Position numbers and translations under genes: made by a program | Part shown: positions 33,172 to 42,300 of the stretch, in pieces | How the letters are laid out: each line of letters begins with the position of its first letter | Position numbering within the stretch: position 1 is the stretch's first letter | Source: Pseudomonadota bacterium | GTDB taxonomy: Bacteria; Pseudomonadota; Alphaproteobacteria; Rhizobiales; Phreatobacteraceae | Direction: 5' to 3' | Assembly: GCA_020161695.1 (NCBI GenBank) | Contig: JAIUOO010000004.1 | Location: 62,001-126,000 of the forward strand | DNA: 64,000 bases | Notes under the pieces: model-generated | Told to the model about the DNA's origin: nothing | Database searches by the model: none | What the model saw: the letters and a program-made list of their open reading frames with translations, nothing else

Positions 33172-34662
33172 ATGGCTCGCGACGGCGCGACGGGGGGGCG
33201 CGTGTCGGTGGCCGGGGTCGGGCTCGACCGCGGTTCCGACCTGCCGCTCTACCAGCAGGTCGCGGCTCACCTGCGCAACCAGATTCTCGACGGCCGTCTC
33301 AGCGCGGGAACCCGGCTGCTCGGCTCGCGCAGGCTGGCCGCCGAACTCGGCTGTTCGCGCGCGATCGTGCTGACGGCGTTCGACCTGCTTTATTCGGAAG
33401 GTTATCTCCGGTCCGTGCCGCGCGGCGGCGTCGAGGTGGCGGCCGTCGCCCGGGCCTCCGCGCCCCCGGTGCCGGCGCCAACCCCGTCCTCGACCGCATC
33501 GGACGACTGGCTGTCGCAGCGCTGGCGTTCGGTGCTGGATACCCGCTACGACTTCGATCTGGGATCGCCGTTCAGCACGGGCACGCCCGATGTGTCGGGC
33601 TTTCCGTTCGATGTCTGGTCGCGGCTCCTGCGCCAGACCTGGGCGAATCCGCCGCGCTCGGCATGCGTGGACATGTCGCCGCTGGGATGGCAGCCGCTGC
33701 GCGAGGCGACCGCGGAATATCTCGGCGCGGTGCGCGGCCTGCTGTGCCGGCCCGACGAAGTGGCGATCACGAGCGCCAGTTCCGGCGCTCTGGACCTCTG
33801 CTGCCGGATGCTGCTGGACCCGGGCGACGAAGTCTGGGTGGAGGAGCCCGGCTTCATCGAGGCGCGCTGGAGCCTGAAGGCGGCCGGGGCGAAGCTTGTC
33901 CCTGTTCCGGTGGACGAGAAGGGGCTGATCGTCTCCGAAGGCATCCGCCGCGCGCCCAATGCCAAGCTCGCGGTCGTCACGCCATCCCACCAGTTTCCGC
34001 TCGGCGTCGCCATGAACCTGGAACGCCGGCAGGAACTGCTGCAATGGGCCGGCCAGCACGGCGCATGGATCATCGAGGACGACTACAATTCCGAGTTCCG
34101 CCATCGCGACAGCATGACGGCATCGCTGAAGTCGCTCGATCGGGTCGGCCGGGTCGTCTATCTCGGCACCTTCTCCAAGGTGATGCTGCCGAGCATGAGG
34201 ATCGGCTATCTCGTCGCGAGCAGGCTGTTCACCGAGGCCTTCGCGCGCGGGCGGGCGCGCATAGACGTGCATACGGCCGGCACGACGCAATTGGCGCTCG
34301 CGGAGTTCCTGCGTCAGGGGCATTTGCTGCGCTACCTGCGACGCATGCGGAAGGTCTATGCCGAGCGGCAGGCGGCCGTGCTCGACGCCCTGCGCACCCT
34401 GATGCCCGACGAACTCGAAGTGCCGCCGACGCCCGCCGGACTTCACCTGACGGCGCTGTTTCGACCGGTCCTCGAGGGCCGGATCACCGATCGGGAGGTC
34501 TCCCGCCTCAGCCGCGCCTCCGGCAATTTCATCCAGCCGCTATCCCAGTGCTACCTCGGCGAGCCGGACAGGCAGGGGCTGCTCGTCGGCTATGGCCGGC
34601 TGGACGCCAAGGAGGCTCATCCGAGACTGGCCGCGATCGCCGCGGCGCTTCGCTCGGCCTGA
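33172..34662 (+). CDS. MocR/PdxR-type GntR regulator with aminotransferase domain
   Basis: 496 aa. GntR winged HTH at about residues 20-85 (LPLYQQVAAHLRNQILDGRLSAGTRLLGSRRLAAELGCSRAIVLTAFDLLYSEGYL), a linker, then a fold-type I aminotransferase domain. The PLP region reads YLGTFSKVMLPSMRIGYLV with the Lys, and EDDYNSEFRH supplies the Asp. Such proteins sense PLP, amino acids or their aldimines. It starts 29 nt after hyuB and is followed by an aminotransferase gene after 94 nt, so it may control either side. An inverted repeat at 34678 is a candidate site. Confidence 0.92.
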   Translation: MARDGATGGRVSVAGVGLDRGSDLPLYQQVAAHLRNQILDGRLSAGTRLLGSRRLAAELGCSRAIVLTAFDLLYSEGYLRSVPRGGVEVAAVARASAPPVPAPTPSSTASDDWLSQRWRSVLDTRYDFDLGSPFSTGTPDVSGFPFDVWSRLLRQTWANPPRSACVDMSPLGWQPLREATAEYLGAVRGLLCRPDEVAITSASSGALDLCCRMLLDPGDEVWVEEPGFIEARWSLKAAGAKLVPVPVDEKGLIVSEGIRRAPNAKLAVVTPSHQFPLGVAMNLERRQELLQWAGQHGAWIIEDDYNSEFRHRDSMTASLKSLDRVGRVVYLGTFSKVMLPSMRIGYLVASRLFTEAFARGRARIDVHTAGTTQLALAEFLRQGHLLRYLRRMRKVYAERQAAVLDALRTLMPDELEVPPTPAGLHLTALFRPVLEGRITDREVSRLSRASGNFIQPLSQCYLGEPDRQGLLVGYGRLDAKEAHPRLAAIAAALRSA

Positions 34663-34677
34663 CGGATCTGGCTCACC

Positions 34678-34692
34678 GTTCCATACCGGAAC
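34678..34692. promoter_or_regulatory. Inverted repeat before the aminotransferase gene
   Basis: GTTCC-ATACC-GGAAC, a perfect 5+5+5 repeat 65-79 nt upstream of the start at 34757, in the gap after the MocR gene. Candidate MocR or promoter-proximal operator; no further support. Confidence 0.35.
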
Positions 34693-34756
34693 TGGCGCTG
34701 TCGAAGCCCACATCGCGCTCCTAAGGTCGAGCCATAGACAATCAGGGAGGTCGCCC

Positions 34757-36082
34757 ATGGGCCGGTTGCTGCGCACGGGTCTCAATGCCGGCACGGAAGC
34801 TCCGCAGGTCGTAGGCGGCGAGGGCGTTCACTTCCATCTCAGCGACGGGCGCAAGGTGCTCGACGGGAGCAATACCGGTGGCCCGCTCGGGCACGGGCAT
34901 CCGCGCATGGCCGAGGCGCTGCGCGAGGCGGCAGGGCTGCCGATGGTCAGCGAGGGCTGGAACTGGCGCGGCCGCGACAAGGCGGCGGAAGAGCTGTTCG
35001 AGGTCGCGCTCAAGGGCGAGGAGCACTGGGCCGGGGCCGTGCGCTTCTGCCTCAGCGGCAGCGAGGGCAACGACATCGCCCTGTCCCTGTCGCAGGCGCT
35101 GACCGGACGCAAGGCAATCGCGACGCGCGAGCGCGCCTATCACGGCCTCGTCGGCCTCAGCCGCGACGTCACGGTCCAGCCTCACTGGCACGGCGGCCTC
35201 GCGGCGCCGAATGGCGGAACCAAGGTTCCGCCGCCGGGCGCGAAAGTCCATGTGCTGCCGGCACCGGAAGGAGCGACCTATCTCTCCGCGACGGAGGCCG
35301 CCCGTCGCCTGCCGCCGCTCGACGAGCGTCTCGCGGGTGCGGCCGAGAAGCTGCGCGACTCCGCGGCGGTCATCATCGACTACACCCAGGGCGGCTACTA
35401 TCACGACGGCGCCTATCAGGATGCGGTCGCCGGAATTGCGCGCCGCGAGGGCTGCCTGTGGATCGCCGACGAGGTGGTGACGGGCGTCGGGCGTTCGGGG
35501 CGCCCGTTCGCCTTCCAGGGCGGCGACACGCGCCCGGATATCGTGACGCTCGGCAAGGGTCTTGGCGGCGGCATGGTGTCCGTCGCGGCGATCGTGGTCT
35601 CCAAGGATGTCGCGGCCGAACTCGACGGCAAGAGCTGGCAGAATTACGGCACGCTCCGCGGGCATCCGATGGCCATGGCGGCGGTCAGCGCCTATCTCGG
35701 CATCGTTCGGGACGAGGGTCTCCTCGACCGCGTGAAGGCGCTGGAGGGGCTCTATGCCCGCCGCCTGTCCGAAATCGCCGCCCGCCATCCGAGCGTTTCG
35801 CGCGTCGCGGGCCAGGGTCTCCACTGGACCATCGAGCTGCACGGTCCGGACTGGCGCAACTGGCTTGCCGACACGACCGAGGCGCCGATCGCCTCGCGCG
35901 TCGCCGGCCATGCGCTCGGCGCCGGGGCCGTCATCGGCACCAGCGGCGAGCAGGTTTCGCTGTTCCTCGCGCCGCCGCTGATCATCTCGGAGGCTGAATC
36001 CGAGCGGCTGCTGTCCATTCTCGACGACAGCCTGTTCCTGGCCGACCGCGAGCACAATGCCACGATGGAAGGGGCGCATTGA
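34757..36082 (+). CDS. Class III PLP-dependent aminotransferase
   Basis: 441 aa. Fold-type I, class III (ornithine/GABA/glutamate-1-semialdehyde group): LSGSEGND (PLP phosphate), AYHG (127-130), IADEVVTGVGRSGRPFAFQ with Asp238 and TLGKGLGGG with the PLP Lys267. GGGAGG ribosome site at 34745-34750 fixes the start. The segment GGLAAPNGGTKVPPPGAKVH is not one I can match to a known subgroup. It would transaminate an omega- or beta-amino group, or act as an aminomutase. First gene of a tight run (TGATG overlap) with a SnoaL-like protein, a hydratase and a CoA ligase. Confidence 0.88.
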   Translation: MGRLLRTGLNAGTEAPQVVGGEGVHFHLSDGRKVLDGSNTGGPLGHGHPRMAEALREAAGLPMVSEGWNWRGRDKAAEELFEVALKGEEHWAGAVRFCLSGSEGNDIALSLSQALTGRKAIATRERAYHGLVGLSRDVTVQPHWHGGLAAPNGGTKVPPPGAKVHVLPAPEGATYLSATEAARRLPPLDERLAGAAEKLRDSAAVIIDYTQGGYYHDGAYQDAVAGIARREGCLWIADEVVTGVGRSGRPFAFQGGDTRPDIVTLGKGLGGGMVSVAAIVVSKDVAAELDGKSWQNYGTLRGHPMAMAAVSAYLGIVRDEGLLDRVKALEGLYARRLSEIAARHPSVSRVAGQGLHWTIELHGPDWRNWLADTTEAPIASRVAGHALGAGAVIGTSGEQVSLFLAPPLIISEAESERLLSILDDSLFLADREHNATMEGAH

Positions 36083-36462
36083 TGGACGATCTGAAGGCGG
36101 TCCTTGCCACGGTGCAGGGCTATTTCGACGCGCTCTACGACGGAAGCGTCGAAGGGTTCCGGTCGGTGTTCCATCCGGAGGCACAGCTGTTCACCTCCGA
36201 AGCTGGAAACACCGCGGCGCTCGGCATGGACGCCTACATGGAGCGGGTGGCGGGTCGCGCGTCTCCGGCCTCGCGCAACGATCCCCGTTTTGACGAGGTG
36301 GTCAGCGCGACGATCGCCAGCCCGACAACGGCGCATGTGCGCGTCCGCGACGCGCTGCTGCCGAACCGGTTCGTGGACGAGCTGCTGCTGGTGAAGTTCG
36401 CCGGCGGCTGGAAGATCGTCTGCAAGTCGTGGGCCTTCGACAACGGCAAGCCGGCGGCATGA
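36082..36462 (+). CDS. SnoaL/NTF2-like small protein
   Basis: 126 aa. One alpha+beta cone (NTF2-like): LATVQGYFDALYDGSVEGFRSVFHPEAQLFTSEAG at the N-terminus, HVRVRDALLPNRFVDELLLVKFAGGWKIVCKSWAFD at the end. It resembles the putative lumazine-binding (Lumazine_bd_2) or SnoaL-like groups, which include both enzymes and binding proteins. Translation is coupled to the aminotransferase (TGATG) and to the following hydratase (ATGA), which argues for a role in the same pathway. The role itself is unknown. Confidence 0.8.
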   Translation: MDDLKAVLATVQGYFDALYDGSVEGFRSVFHPEAQLFTSEAGNTAALGMDAYMERVAGRASPASRNDPRFDEVVSATIASPTTAHVRVRDALLPNRFVDELLLVKFAGGWKIVCKSWAFDNGKPAA

Positions 36463-37235
36463 TCCGCACGGCGGTCGAGGACGGCTCGATCCTCGTGGTG
36501 ACGATGGATCGACCGCCGGCCAATGCCATCGACCAGTTGATGAGCGATGGGCTGGACGAGGCCTTCGGCCGCTTCGAGGCCGACGACGACCTGCGCGTAT
36601 GCGTGATCACAGGCGCCGGCGACCGCTTCTTTTCCGCCGGCTGGGACCTTAAGGAAGTCGCGGCCGGCGGCGCCGACGAGAGCCGGTTCGGGGCAGGCGG
36701 CTATATGGGCCTGACCGAGCGGTGGGGGCTGCTCAAGCCGGTCATTGCCGCGGTCAATGGAACGGCGGCCGGAGGCGGGTTCGAGCTGGCTCTCGCCTGC
36801 GACCTCGTGGTGGCGGACGAGAGGGCTCGCTTCGTGCTGCCCGAGGTCCGTCATGGTCTGGTCGCCGAGGGCGGCGGGGTCATCCGAGCGCCGCGCCGCC
36901 TGCCGCCGATGATCGCCATGGAACTGCTGCTGACCGGTGCCCCCATGCGGGCCGAGGAGCTTTCCCGGCATGGTTTCGTCAACCGGCTCGCGAAGCCAGG
37001 GCAGACCCTGCCGGTCGCGCTGGAGCTCGCCCGGCGGATCTGCGAGGCGGCGCCGACGGCGGTGACGGCGACCAAGGAAATTGTGGCTGGAACACTGCAT
37101 CTGAGCGAGCGGGACGCCTATGCATCCATGCGTGGCGGCACCTGGCCCGGCTATCGACGGATGCGCGAATCCGCCAACCGGATCGAGGGGCCGCGTGCCT
37201 TTGCCGGCAAGCGTCTGCCCCGGTGGGTTCCCTGA
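36459..37235 (+). CDS. Enoyl-CoA hydratase/isomerase family protein
   Basis: 258 aa crotonase. The oxyanion hole segments are SAGWDLKEVAAG and NGTAAGGGFELALACDLVVADERARFVLPEV; the second acidic position is G-L-V-A-E-G-G-G. The sequence is of the CaiD (carnitinyl-CoA dehydratase)-like kind. Coupled by ATGA to the NTF2-like gene and followed 68 nt later by a CoA ligase, the same pairing as CaiD and CaiC. It could in principle also supply the hydration step missing from the ali/bad set 18 kb away, but nothing in the sequence shows this. Confidence 0.9.
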   Translation: MIRTAVEDGSILVVTMDRPPANAIDQLMSDGLDEAFGRFEADDDLRVCVITGAGDRFFSAGWDLKEVAAGGADESRFGAGGYMGLTERWGLLKPVIAAVNGTAAGGGFELALACDLVVADERARFVLPEVRHGLVAEGGGVIRAPRRLPPMIAMELLLTGAPMRAEELSRHGFVNRLAKPGQTLPVALELARRICEAAPTAVTATKEIVAGTLHLSERDAYASMRGGTWPGYRRMRESANRIEGPRAFAGKRLPRWVP

Positions 37236-37303
37236 CATGAAGCAGCCGGATCGCGGGCAGCCGACGCGATCCTTTTGCAGGCAACGGCATGGAGAGTCCG
37301 GCA

Positions 37304-38995
37304 ATGACGGCGAACGTGGCGGAACTGCATGATCGCTTCTGGCCCGCCGGGGTTGCCCGCAGCCTCGGCCCGCTGCCGCGCTCGCTGTCGGAGGCGCTGC
37401 GGGAGACGGCGGCCCGCCGGGGCGATGCCATGGCCATCGGCTTCTATGGTGCTTCCCTGAGCTACCGTGTCCTGCTGGAGCAGGTCGAACGTCTCGCCGC
37501 CTTCCTGCAACATGCCTGCGGCGTGTCGAAGGGCGACCGGGTCCTGCTCGACATGCAGAATTCCCCGCAGTTCGTCATCGCCTTCCAGGCCGTCGTTCGG
37601 GCGGGCGCCGCTGTCGTCCCGATCAATCCGATGAGCACTGCGGGGGAACTGACTTATCTGGCGGCGGACAGCGGGGCCCGCGTTGCCATCGTCGGGGCCG
37701 AGTTGCTGGACCGGTTTGCGGCCCTGATGCCCGAGCCGCTCCGGCACGTCATCGCGGCGGCCTATGGCGATGCGCTGCCCGATACCCGGCAATTCAGGCT
37801 TCCGGCCGTGATCGGCGAGAGCCGCCTGCCGGACCGCCTGCCGAAGGGCGTCGTCGCCTGGCGCGACGCATGCGCGGAATCCCGCGCGCCTCTGCCCGAC
37901 GCTACGGGGCCGGGCGACCTTTGCGTCATGCCCTACACGTCGGGGACGACGGGCAAGCCAAAGGCCTGCATCCATACGCATGCCAGCGTGCTTCACACGG
38001 CCATCCTCCAGGCCCGATGGTACGGCGCTGAAGACGGGACCGTGCTAACCGCCTTCATGCCGCTGTTCCACGTCGCCGGAATGCAGTTCTCGCTGAACGG
38101 CGGCCTCGCCTCAGGCGCGGCCATGGTGATCATGACCCGCTGGGACCGGGACCTCGTTCCCTCGCTGTTCAAGCACTATGGCGTGACGATGTGGAGCGCG
38201 GCGCCCACCATGGTCGTCGATGCGCTGGCTGCGCCGGGCTTCGACGCAAGCGCTTTCGACGGGCTGAAGGTCGTGACCGGCGGCGGCGCCAAGATGCCTG
38301 CGGCGGTGGCCGAGGAACTGCTTCGTCGCTGGGGCCTTCGCTATATCGAAGGCTACGGCATGAGCGAAACCATCTCGCCGACCCATATCAACCCGCCCGA
38401 CCGCCCCAAGCCGCAGTGCCTGGGCATTCCCGTGCACGATACGATTGCGCGGGTGGTCGATCCGGAGACGCTCGACGAGGTGGAGACCGGCGCCGTCGGC
38501 GAGATCATCGTCTCCGGTCCGCAACTGATGACCGGCTACTGGAACCGTCCCGATGCCAATGCCGAAGTGTTCCTCGAGCGGGAGGGGCGGCGGTTCCTTC
38601 GCACGGGCGATCTCGGCCGGGTGGACGAGGACGGCTATTTCCACATGGTCGACCGGCTGAAGCGCATGATCTCGGTGTCGGGCTTCAAGGTCTGGCCTGC
38701 CGAGTGCGAGGCGGTCCTTTACGGGCATCCCGCCATTCAGGAATGCTGCGTGATCGCCGCGCCGGACGATCATCGCGGCGAGACGGTCAAGGCTCTGATC
38801 GTGCGGCGGCCCGGCATCGAGCTGGATGCCGACGATCTGATCTCCTGGGCAAGGGAGCGGATGGCGGCCTACAAGGCTCCTCGCGCCGTCGCGTTCGTCG
38901 ACAGCCTGCCGCGTTCGGCCTCGAACAAGGTCGACTGGCGGGCCTTGCAGGCGATCGAATGGGCAGCGCGCGAACAGGGTGATGCCGCCGGATGA
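37304..38995 (+). CDS. Acyl-CoA synthetase (AMP-forming), CaiC-like
   Basis: 563 aa. P-loop YTSGTTGKPKA, A5 GYGMSETISPTHI, A7 RFLRTGDLGRVDEDGYFHMVDRLKRMISVSGFKVWPAECE and the catalytic Lys in SASNKVDWRAL are all present. An ATG at 37289 is in frame, but 37304 has GGAGAG 7 nt upstream and is preferred. It makes acyl-CoA from a free acid, ATP and CoA. As the last gene of the 34757-38995 run it presumably activates the deaminated product of the aminotransferase, or the starting acid. Confidence 0.9.
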   Translation: MTANVAELHDRFWPAGVARSLGPLPRSLSEALRETAARRGDAMAIGFYGASLSYRVLLEQVERLAAFLQHACGVSKGDRVLLDMQNSPQFVIAFQAVVRAGAAVVPINPMSTAGELTYLAADSGARVAIVGAELLDRFAALMPEPLRHVIAAAYGDALPDTRQFRLPAVIGESRLPDRLPKGVVAWRDACAESRAPLPDATGPGDLCVMPYTSGTTGKPKACIHTHASVLHTAILQARWYGAEDGTVLTAFMPLFHVAGMQFSLNGGLASGAAMVIMTRWDRDLVPSLFKHYGVTMWSAAPTMVVDALAAPGFDASAFDGLKVVTGGGAKMPAAVAEELLRRWGLRYIEGYGMSETISPTHINPPDRPKPQCLGIPVHDTIARVVDPETLDEVETGAVGEIIVSGPQLMTGYWNRPDANAEVFLEREGRRFLRTGDLGRVDEDGYFHMVDRLKRMISVSGFKVWPAECEAVLYGHPAIQECCVIAAPDDHRGETVKALIVRRPGIELDADDLISWARERMAAYKAPRAVAFVDSLPRSASNKVDWRALQAIEWAAREQGDAAG

Positions 38996-39133
38996 GGTTG
39001 GCGAGCCAGAACCAAGCTCTTCAATGGAATAGGTACTACGTTGATGTAGCGCGAGACGAGCAAGAAGGTGTTGACGCAGTGTCGAAGCCAGCGATCAATG
39101 AGGTAGGACGCTGCGACGCAGCAGGAGGCTGCC

Positions 39134-40072
39134 ATGCCGGATCTCCTTCCTCCCTTGCCGCATCTTCAAGACGGCAACTTCCTGGCTGATGGCGGACTCG
39201 AAACCACGCTCGTCTTCTTGGAAGGTATCGATCTTCCATCCTTTGCGGCTTTTCCACTGGTCCTGACCGAGGCTGGACGAGAGACGCTAGCTCGCTATTT
39301 CGCGCCGTATCTCACAGAGGCGAGGAACCGGAACGTCGGCTTCGTGCTCGACACGCCCACGTGGCGGGCCAATCCCGATTGGGCGGAGAAGCTCGGCTTC
39401 AGCCTCGACGACGTGCTCGATGCCAATCGCCAGGCGGTCGCTTTTGCCGCACGGCTGCGGAGTGAAGTCGACGGTTCCCCGATCCCGATTGTCCTGAACG
39501 GCGTGGTTGGCCCGAGGGGGGACGGCTACGTTGTCGGCGCGACCATGACGGAGGAAGAGGCCGCGCGTTACCATCGTCCACAGATCGAGGCGCTTCGCGA
39601 CGGAGGCGCCGACATGGTGAGTGCGATCACCATGACATACGTGGAGGAGGCGGTGGGCATCGCGCTCGCAGCGCGCGCCGGCGGCGTGCCCGTTGCGATC
39701 TCCTTCACAGTCGAGACAGACGGGCGACTGCCGTCAGGGCAGGACTTGAAGGCTGCGATCGAGGAGACCGATGCGGCAACGGGCAAGACGCCGGCCTATT
39801 ACATGATCAACTGCGCCCATCCGGATCATTTCCGGGGAGCAATTGCCTCCGGCGAACCCTGGCTCGACCGCATCCGGGGAATCAGAGCCAACGCCTCCCG
39901 CAAGAGCCATGCAGAACTCGATGCATCGACCGAACTCGATATCGGCGACCCGGCCGAGCTGGGCCGACAGTACCGGGACTTGCGGTCGCAGTTGCCCAAG
40001 CTGCGCGTCTTCGGCGGCTGCTGCGGCACGGACCATCGGCACATCGTGGCCATATGCGAAGCGTGCTTTTGA
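39134..40072 (+). CDS. Homocysteine S-methyltransferase family protein
   Basis: 312 aa. Zinc ligands C227 (YYMINCAHP), C296 and C297 (FGGCCGTD) are complete, so methyl transfer from S-methylmethionine or S-adenosylmethionine to homocysteine, as in MmuM, is the likely reaction; betaine-type donors are an alternative. An AGGAGG site lies 7 nt upstream. Hand counts of three 60-nt lines here give 52-57% G+C, against about two thirds elsewhere, and codon use is less GC-biased, so the gene may have been acquired. It stands alone before a tRNA gene on the other strand. Confidence 0.9.
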   Translation: MPDLLPPLPHLQDGNFLADGGLETTLVFLEGIDLPSFAAFPLVLTEAGRETLARYFAPYLTEARNRNVGFVLDTPTWRANPDWAEKLGFSLDDVLDANRQAVAFAARLRSEVDGSPIPIVLNGVVGPRGDGYVVGATMTEEEAARYHRPQIEALRDGGADMVSAITMTYVEEAVGIALAARAGGVPVAISFTVETDGRLPSGQDLKAAIEETDAATGKTPAYYMINCAHPDHFRGAIASGEPWLDRIRGIRANASRKSHAELDASTELDIGDPAELGRQYRDLRSQLPKLRVFGGCCGTDHRHIVAICEACF

Positions 40073-40474
40073 GGAGTAAGTCGCAAGGCCGCGCCGCAAC
40101 AGATGCGACACAGCCCGGTCGCCACCTCGTCGGGCAGGGTTGCCGCCGCGGCTGCCAGCCGCTCGCCGATTGGGATAGGGCCTTGGTCCGGAGTCTGTCG
40201 GCACCAACCAGCGCCGCGTCGGGGCCGGCATCCGAGACCCTTCAGACGAGCGCTGCAGGGACGTAATCCATAATGGCGCCTTGGGGCGGAGAGGGGGGCA
40301 ACGTCGCCTGACCGGAGCGCCGTCGTTGCGCCAGGCTCATGCTCGGCTGGCGATGGCCGAAGTCCGCGCGACCGGCGAGGGCATCTCGATCACGGGTCGA
40401 ACGCACGTCTGGCGAAAGCGCGCCGCAAACGGGCAGGAGCTCTCTGTCTGGGAGTTCTCTTTTTTGTGCGGAAA
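40073..40474. other. 402-nt stretch without a recognisable gene
   Basis: Lies between the homocysteine methyltransferase and the convergent tRNA. On the minus strand 40040-40200 reads like a short gene fragment (PIGERLAAAAATLPDEVATGL), open but unplaceable. No terminator with a T run, repeat or integrase remnant is seen. Confidence 0.4.
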
Positions 40475-40551
40475 TGGCGCGCCCGAAAGGATTCGAACCT
40501 CTGACCCCCAGATTCGTAGTCTGGTGCTCTATCCAGCTGAGCTACGGGCGC
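40475..40551 (-). tRNA. tRNA-Arg (anticodon ACG)
   Basis: Full cloverleaf on the minus strand: acceptor GCGCCCG/CGGGCGC, D arm GCTC-AGCTGGATA-GAGC, anticodon arm CCAGA-CTACGAA-TCTGG with ACG, variable GGGTC, T arm AGAGG-TTCGAAT-CCTTT, discriminator G, and the CCA end encoded at 40477-40475. ACG is modified to ICG and reads CGU/CGC/CGA. Confidence 0.97.
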
Positions 40552-40746
40552 GCGCCGCTTCGGCTGTGCGCCAGGCGCCTGCCGAATGGAGGCGGTCGGA
40601 TACGCTGTTTCGGATGACAATGCAAGTGCCGCCGACGACCTCGTGCAATCGTCCTGTGGACTCGCATCCCGCGAGCCGCGCATCCCGTTGACGGCGCAAG
40701 ACCCCGGCCGATGCAGGCCGGAGGAGTTGTTGCCGGGCGGCGGATG

Positions 40747-42264
40747 TCAGGCGCGCCTGCGCTGCTGCTTGCGAATGGCCGCGAGGTCGATCGGGCGGTC
40801 GGGAATCGCGATTCGGAAGGTCGCGCCCAGCGTGCCGTCCGCAAGGGCTACCGAGCCGCCGTGGGCGCGGATCAGCTCCGAGGCTATGGCAAGGCCAAGG
40901 CCGCTGCCGCCGGGCCGTGTCGAGCTCTGGAAGGCCTCGAAGAGGTGCTGGCGCGCCCGGTCGGGCACGCCGGGGCCGGTATCGGACACTTCGATGACGG
41001 CAACGGCCCCCTCGCGCCGGCCGACGATGCGAATCTGATCGCGGCCGGGATCGTTCGGCGCGCGCGCCTCGAGCGCCTGATGGGCGTTGCGGACGAGGTT
41101 GAGCAGCACCCGGAACAACTGGTCGGTGTCGGCATCGACCATCACGTCGCGCTCGACCGCGTTGATGAAGGCGATCCGCGCATCCAGGCCGAGGCCCATC
41201 GTGTCGCGAACCTCGTCGGCGAGCGCCGACAGATCGACCATGCGGCGCTGGGGGGCGGCCTCGTGCGCGCGCCCGTAGGAGAGCGTCGCCTGGCAGAAGG
41301 CGATGGCCCGGTCGAGTGCCTGGATCATCTTGGGCGCGAATTTCTGCACGGTCGGATCGGGCACATTGGCCAGCCGGTCGGAGAAGAGCTGGGCGGAAGC
41401 CAGAAGGTTGCGCAGATCGTGGTTGATCTTGGAGACGGCGAGGCCGAGGGCCGCGAGCCGCGACTTCTGCGCCAGCATGTCGTGCAGAGAATGTTGCATC
41501 GACTGCAGTTCGTATTCCGCGACGCCGACCTCGTCCTTCCGGCCGGTCGGCACGATCGCCTGGCTGAGGTCTTCGGGATTTTCGCGGAAGGCGATCATCG
41601 TGTCGGTCAGCCGTCGCATAGGCCTGACGAACAGCAGGTGAAGCGTCAGATAGACCAGACCCGCCGTCAGCGCCGAGATGAACAGCGAGACGACCAGAAT
41701 GGCCTGCGAGAACTTGACCATGGCGCGCTTGAGCGGCGTCTCGTCCATCACGATCTCGACGAAGTCGCCGGCGCGCCGGGCATTGCCCATGACGCGCATC
41801 GTGCGGCCCTCGCGCGCGAACAGGGTCGCGAAGGCCTCGGGAATGGAGCGGAACAGGGTCTGGTCGCGCATGTCGATGGTCACATCGACCTGCGGCATCT
41901 CTTCGGAAGCCGCGAGCAGGCGCCGGGCCGGGCCTGTCTTGAGCGCCACGGCCTGCGCGCCCGCGCTGTCGAGCAGTTCGCGGACGAGCACCTCGGGCAC
42001 CATGCCGCTGGGGGCGGCTTCAAGGACGAGCGCGGCGGTCCGGCCTGCCGCGATGCGGTCGTCGAGCCAGGTGTTGCGGAAGTTGGCGACGGCGGGAACG
42101 TAGATCAGGATTTCGGCGACGAGGACGAACAGGACCGTCAGGATCAGCAGCTTGCCGGACAGGCCGACGCCGCGCGAGGGCACAGGGGCTGCCTCGTCCA
42201 GCGCCCGGCGCTGCGCGGCATCCATCGCAGGGGAAGAACCATTGTTGGACGTACGATCGGCCAT
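40747..42264 (-). CDS. Membrane sensor histidine kinase
   Basis: 505 aa. TM1 about residues 37-57, a periplasmic sensor loop to about 185, TM2 about 187-212, HAMP about 213-265 and a kinase core. The phospho-acceptor is H282 in AVSKINHDLRNLLASAQLF; the N box is DQLFRVLLNLVRNAHQAL, G1 SDTGPGVP and G2 GGSGLGLAIA. The KINHDLRN H-box is characteristic of a group of alphaproteobacterial kinases without adjacent response regulators, and none is found here. It follows the degenerate flavoprotein gene by 36 nt on the same strand, so the two may be co-transcribed. Confidence 0.92.
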   Translation of the reverse strand: MADRTSNNGSSPAMDAAQRRALDEAAPVPSRGVGLSGKLLILTVLFVLVAEILIYVPAVANFRNTWLDDRIAAGRTAALVLEAAPSGMVPEVLVRELLDSAGAQAVALKTGPARRLLAASEEMPQVDVTIDMRDQTLFRSIPEAFATLFAREGRTMRVMGNARRAGDFVEIVMDETPLKRAMVKFSQAILVVSLFISALTAGLVYLTLHLLFVRPMRRLTDTMIAFRENPEDLSQAIVPTGRKDEVGVAEYELQSMQHSLHDMLAQKSRLAALGLAVSKINHDLRNLLASAQLFSDRLANVPDPTVQKFAPKMIQALDRAIAFCQATLSYGRAHEAAPQRRMVDLSALADEVRDTMGLGLDARIAFINAVERDVMVDADTDQLFRVLLNLVRNAHQALEARAPNDPGRDQIRIVGRREGAVAVIEVSDTGPGVPDRARQHLFEAFQSSTRPGGSGLGLAIASELIRAHGGSVALADGTLGATFRIAIPDRPIDLAAIRKQQRRRA

Positions 42265-42300
42265 CTAGTCCCCGGTGGGACGCACTCTACTGGGGTGGTG

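Noticed and set aside
40475..40551. tRNA-Arg as the attachment site of an integrated element
   Set aside because: No integrase, no direct repeat of the tRNA 3' end and no mobile genes were found nearby; only a composition shift remains, reported as a weak finding.
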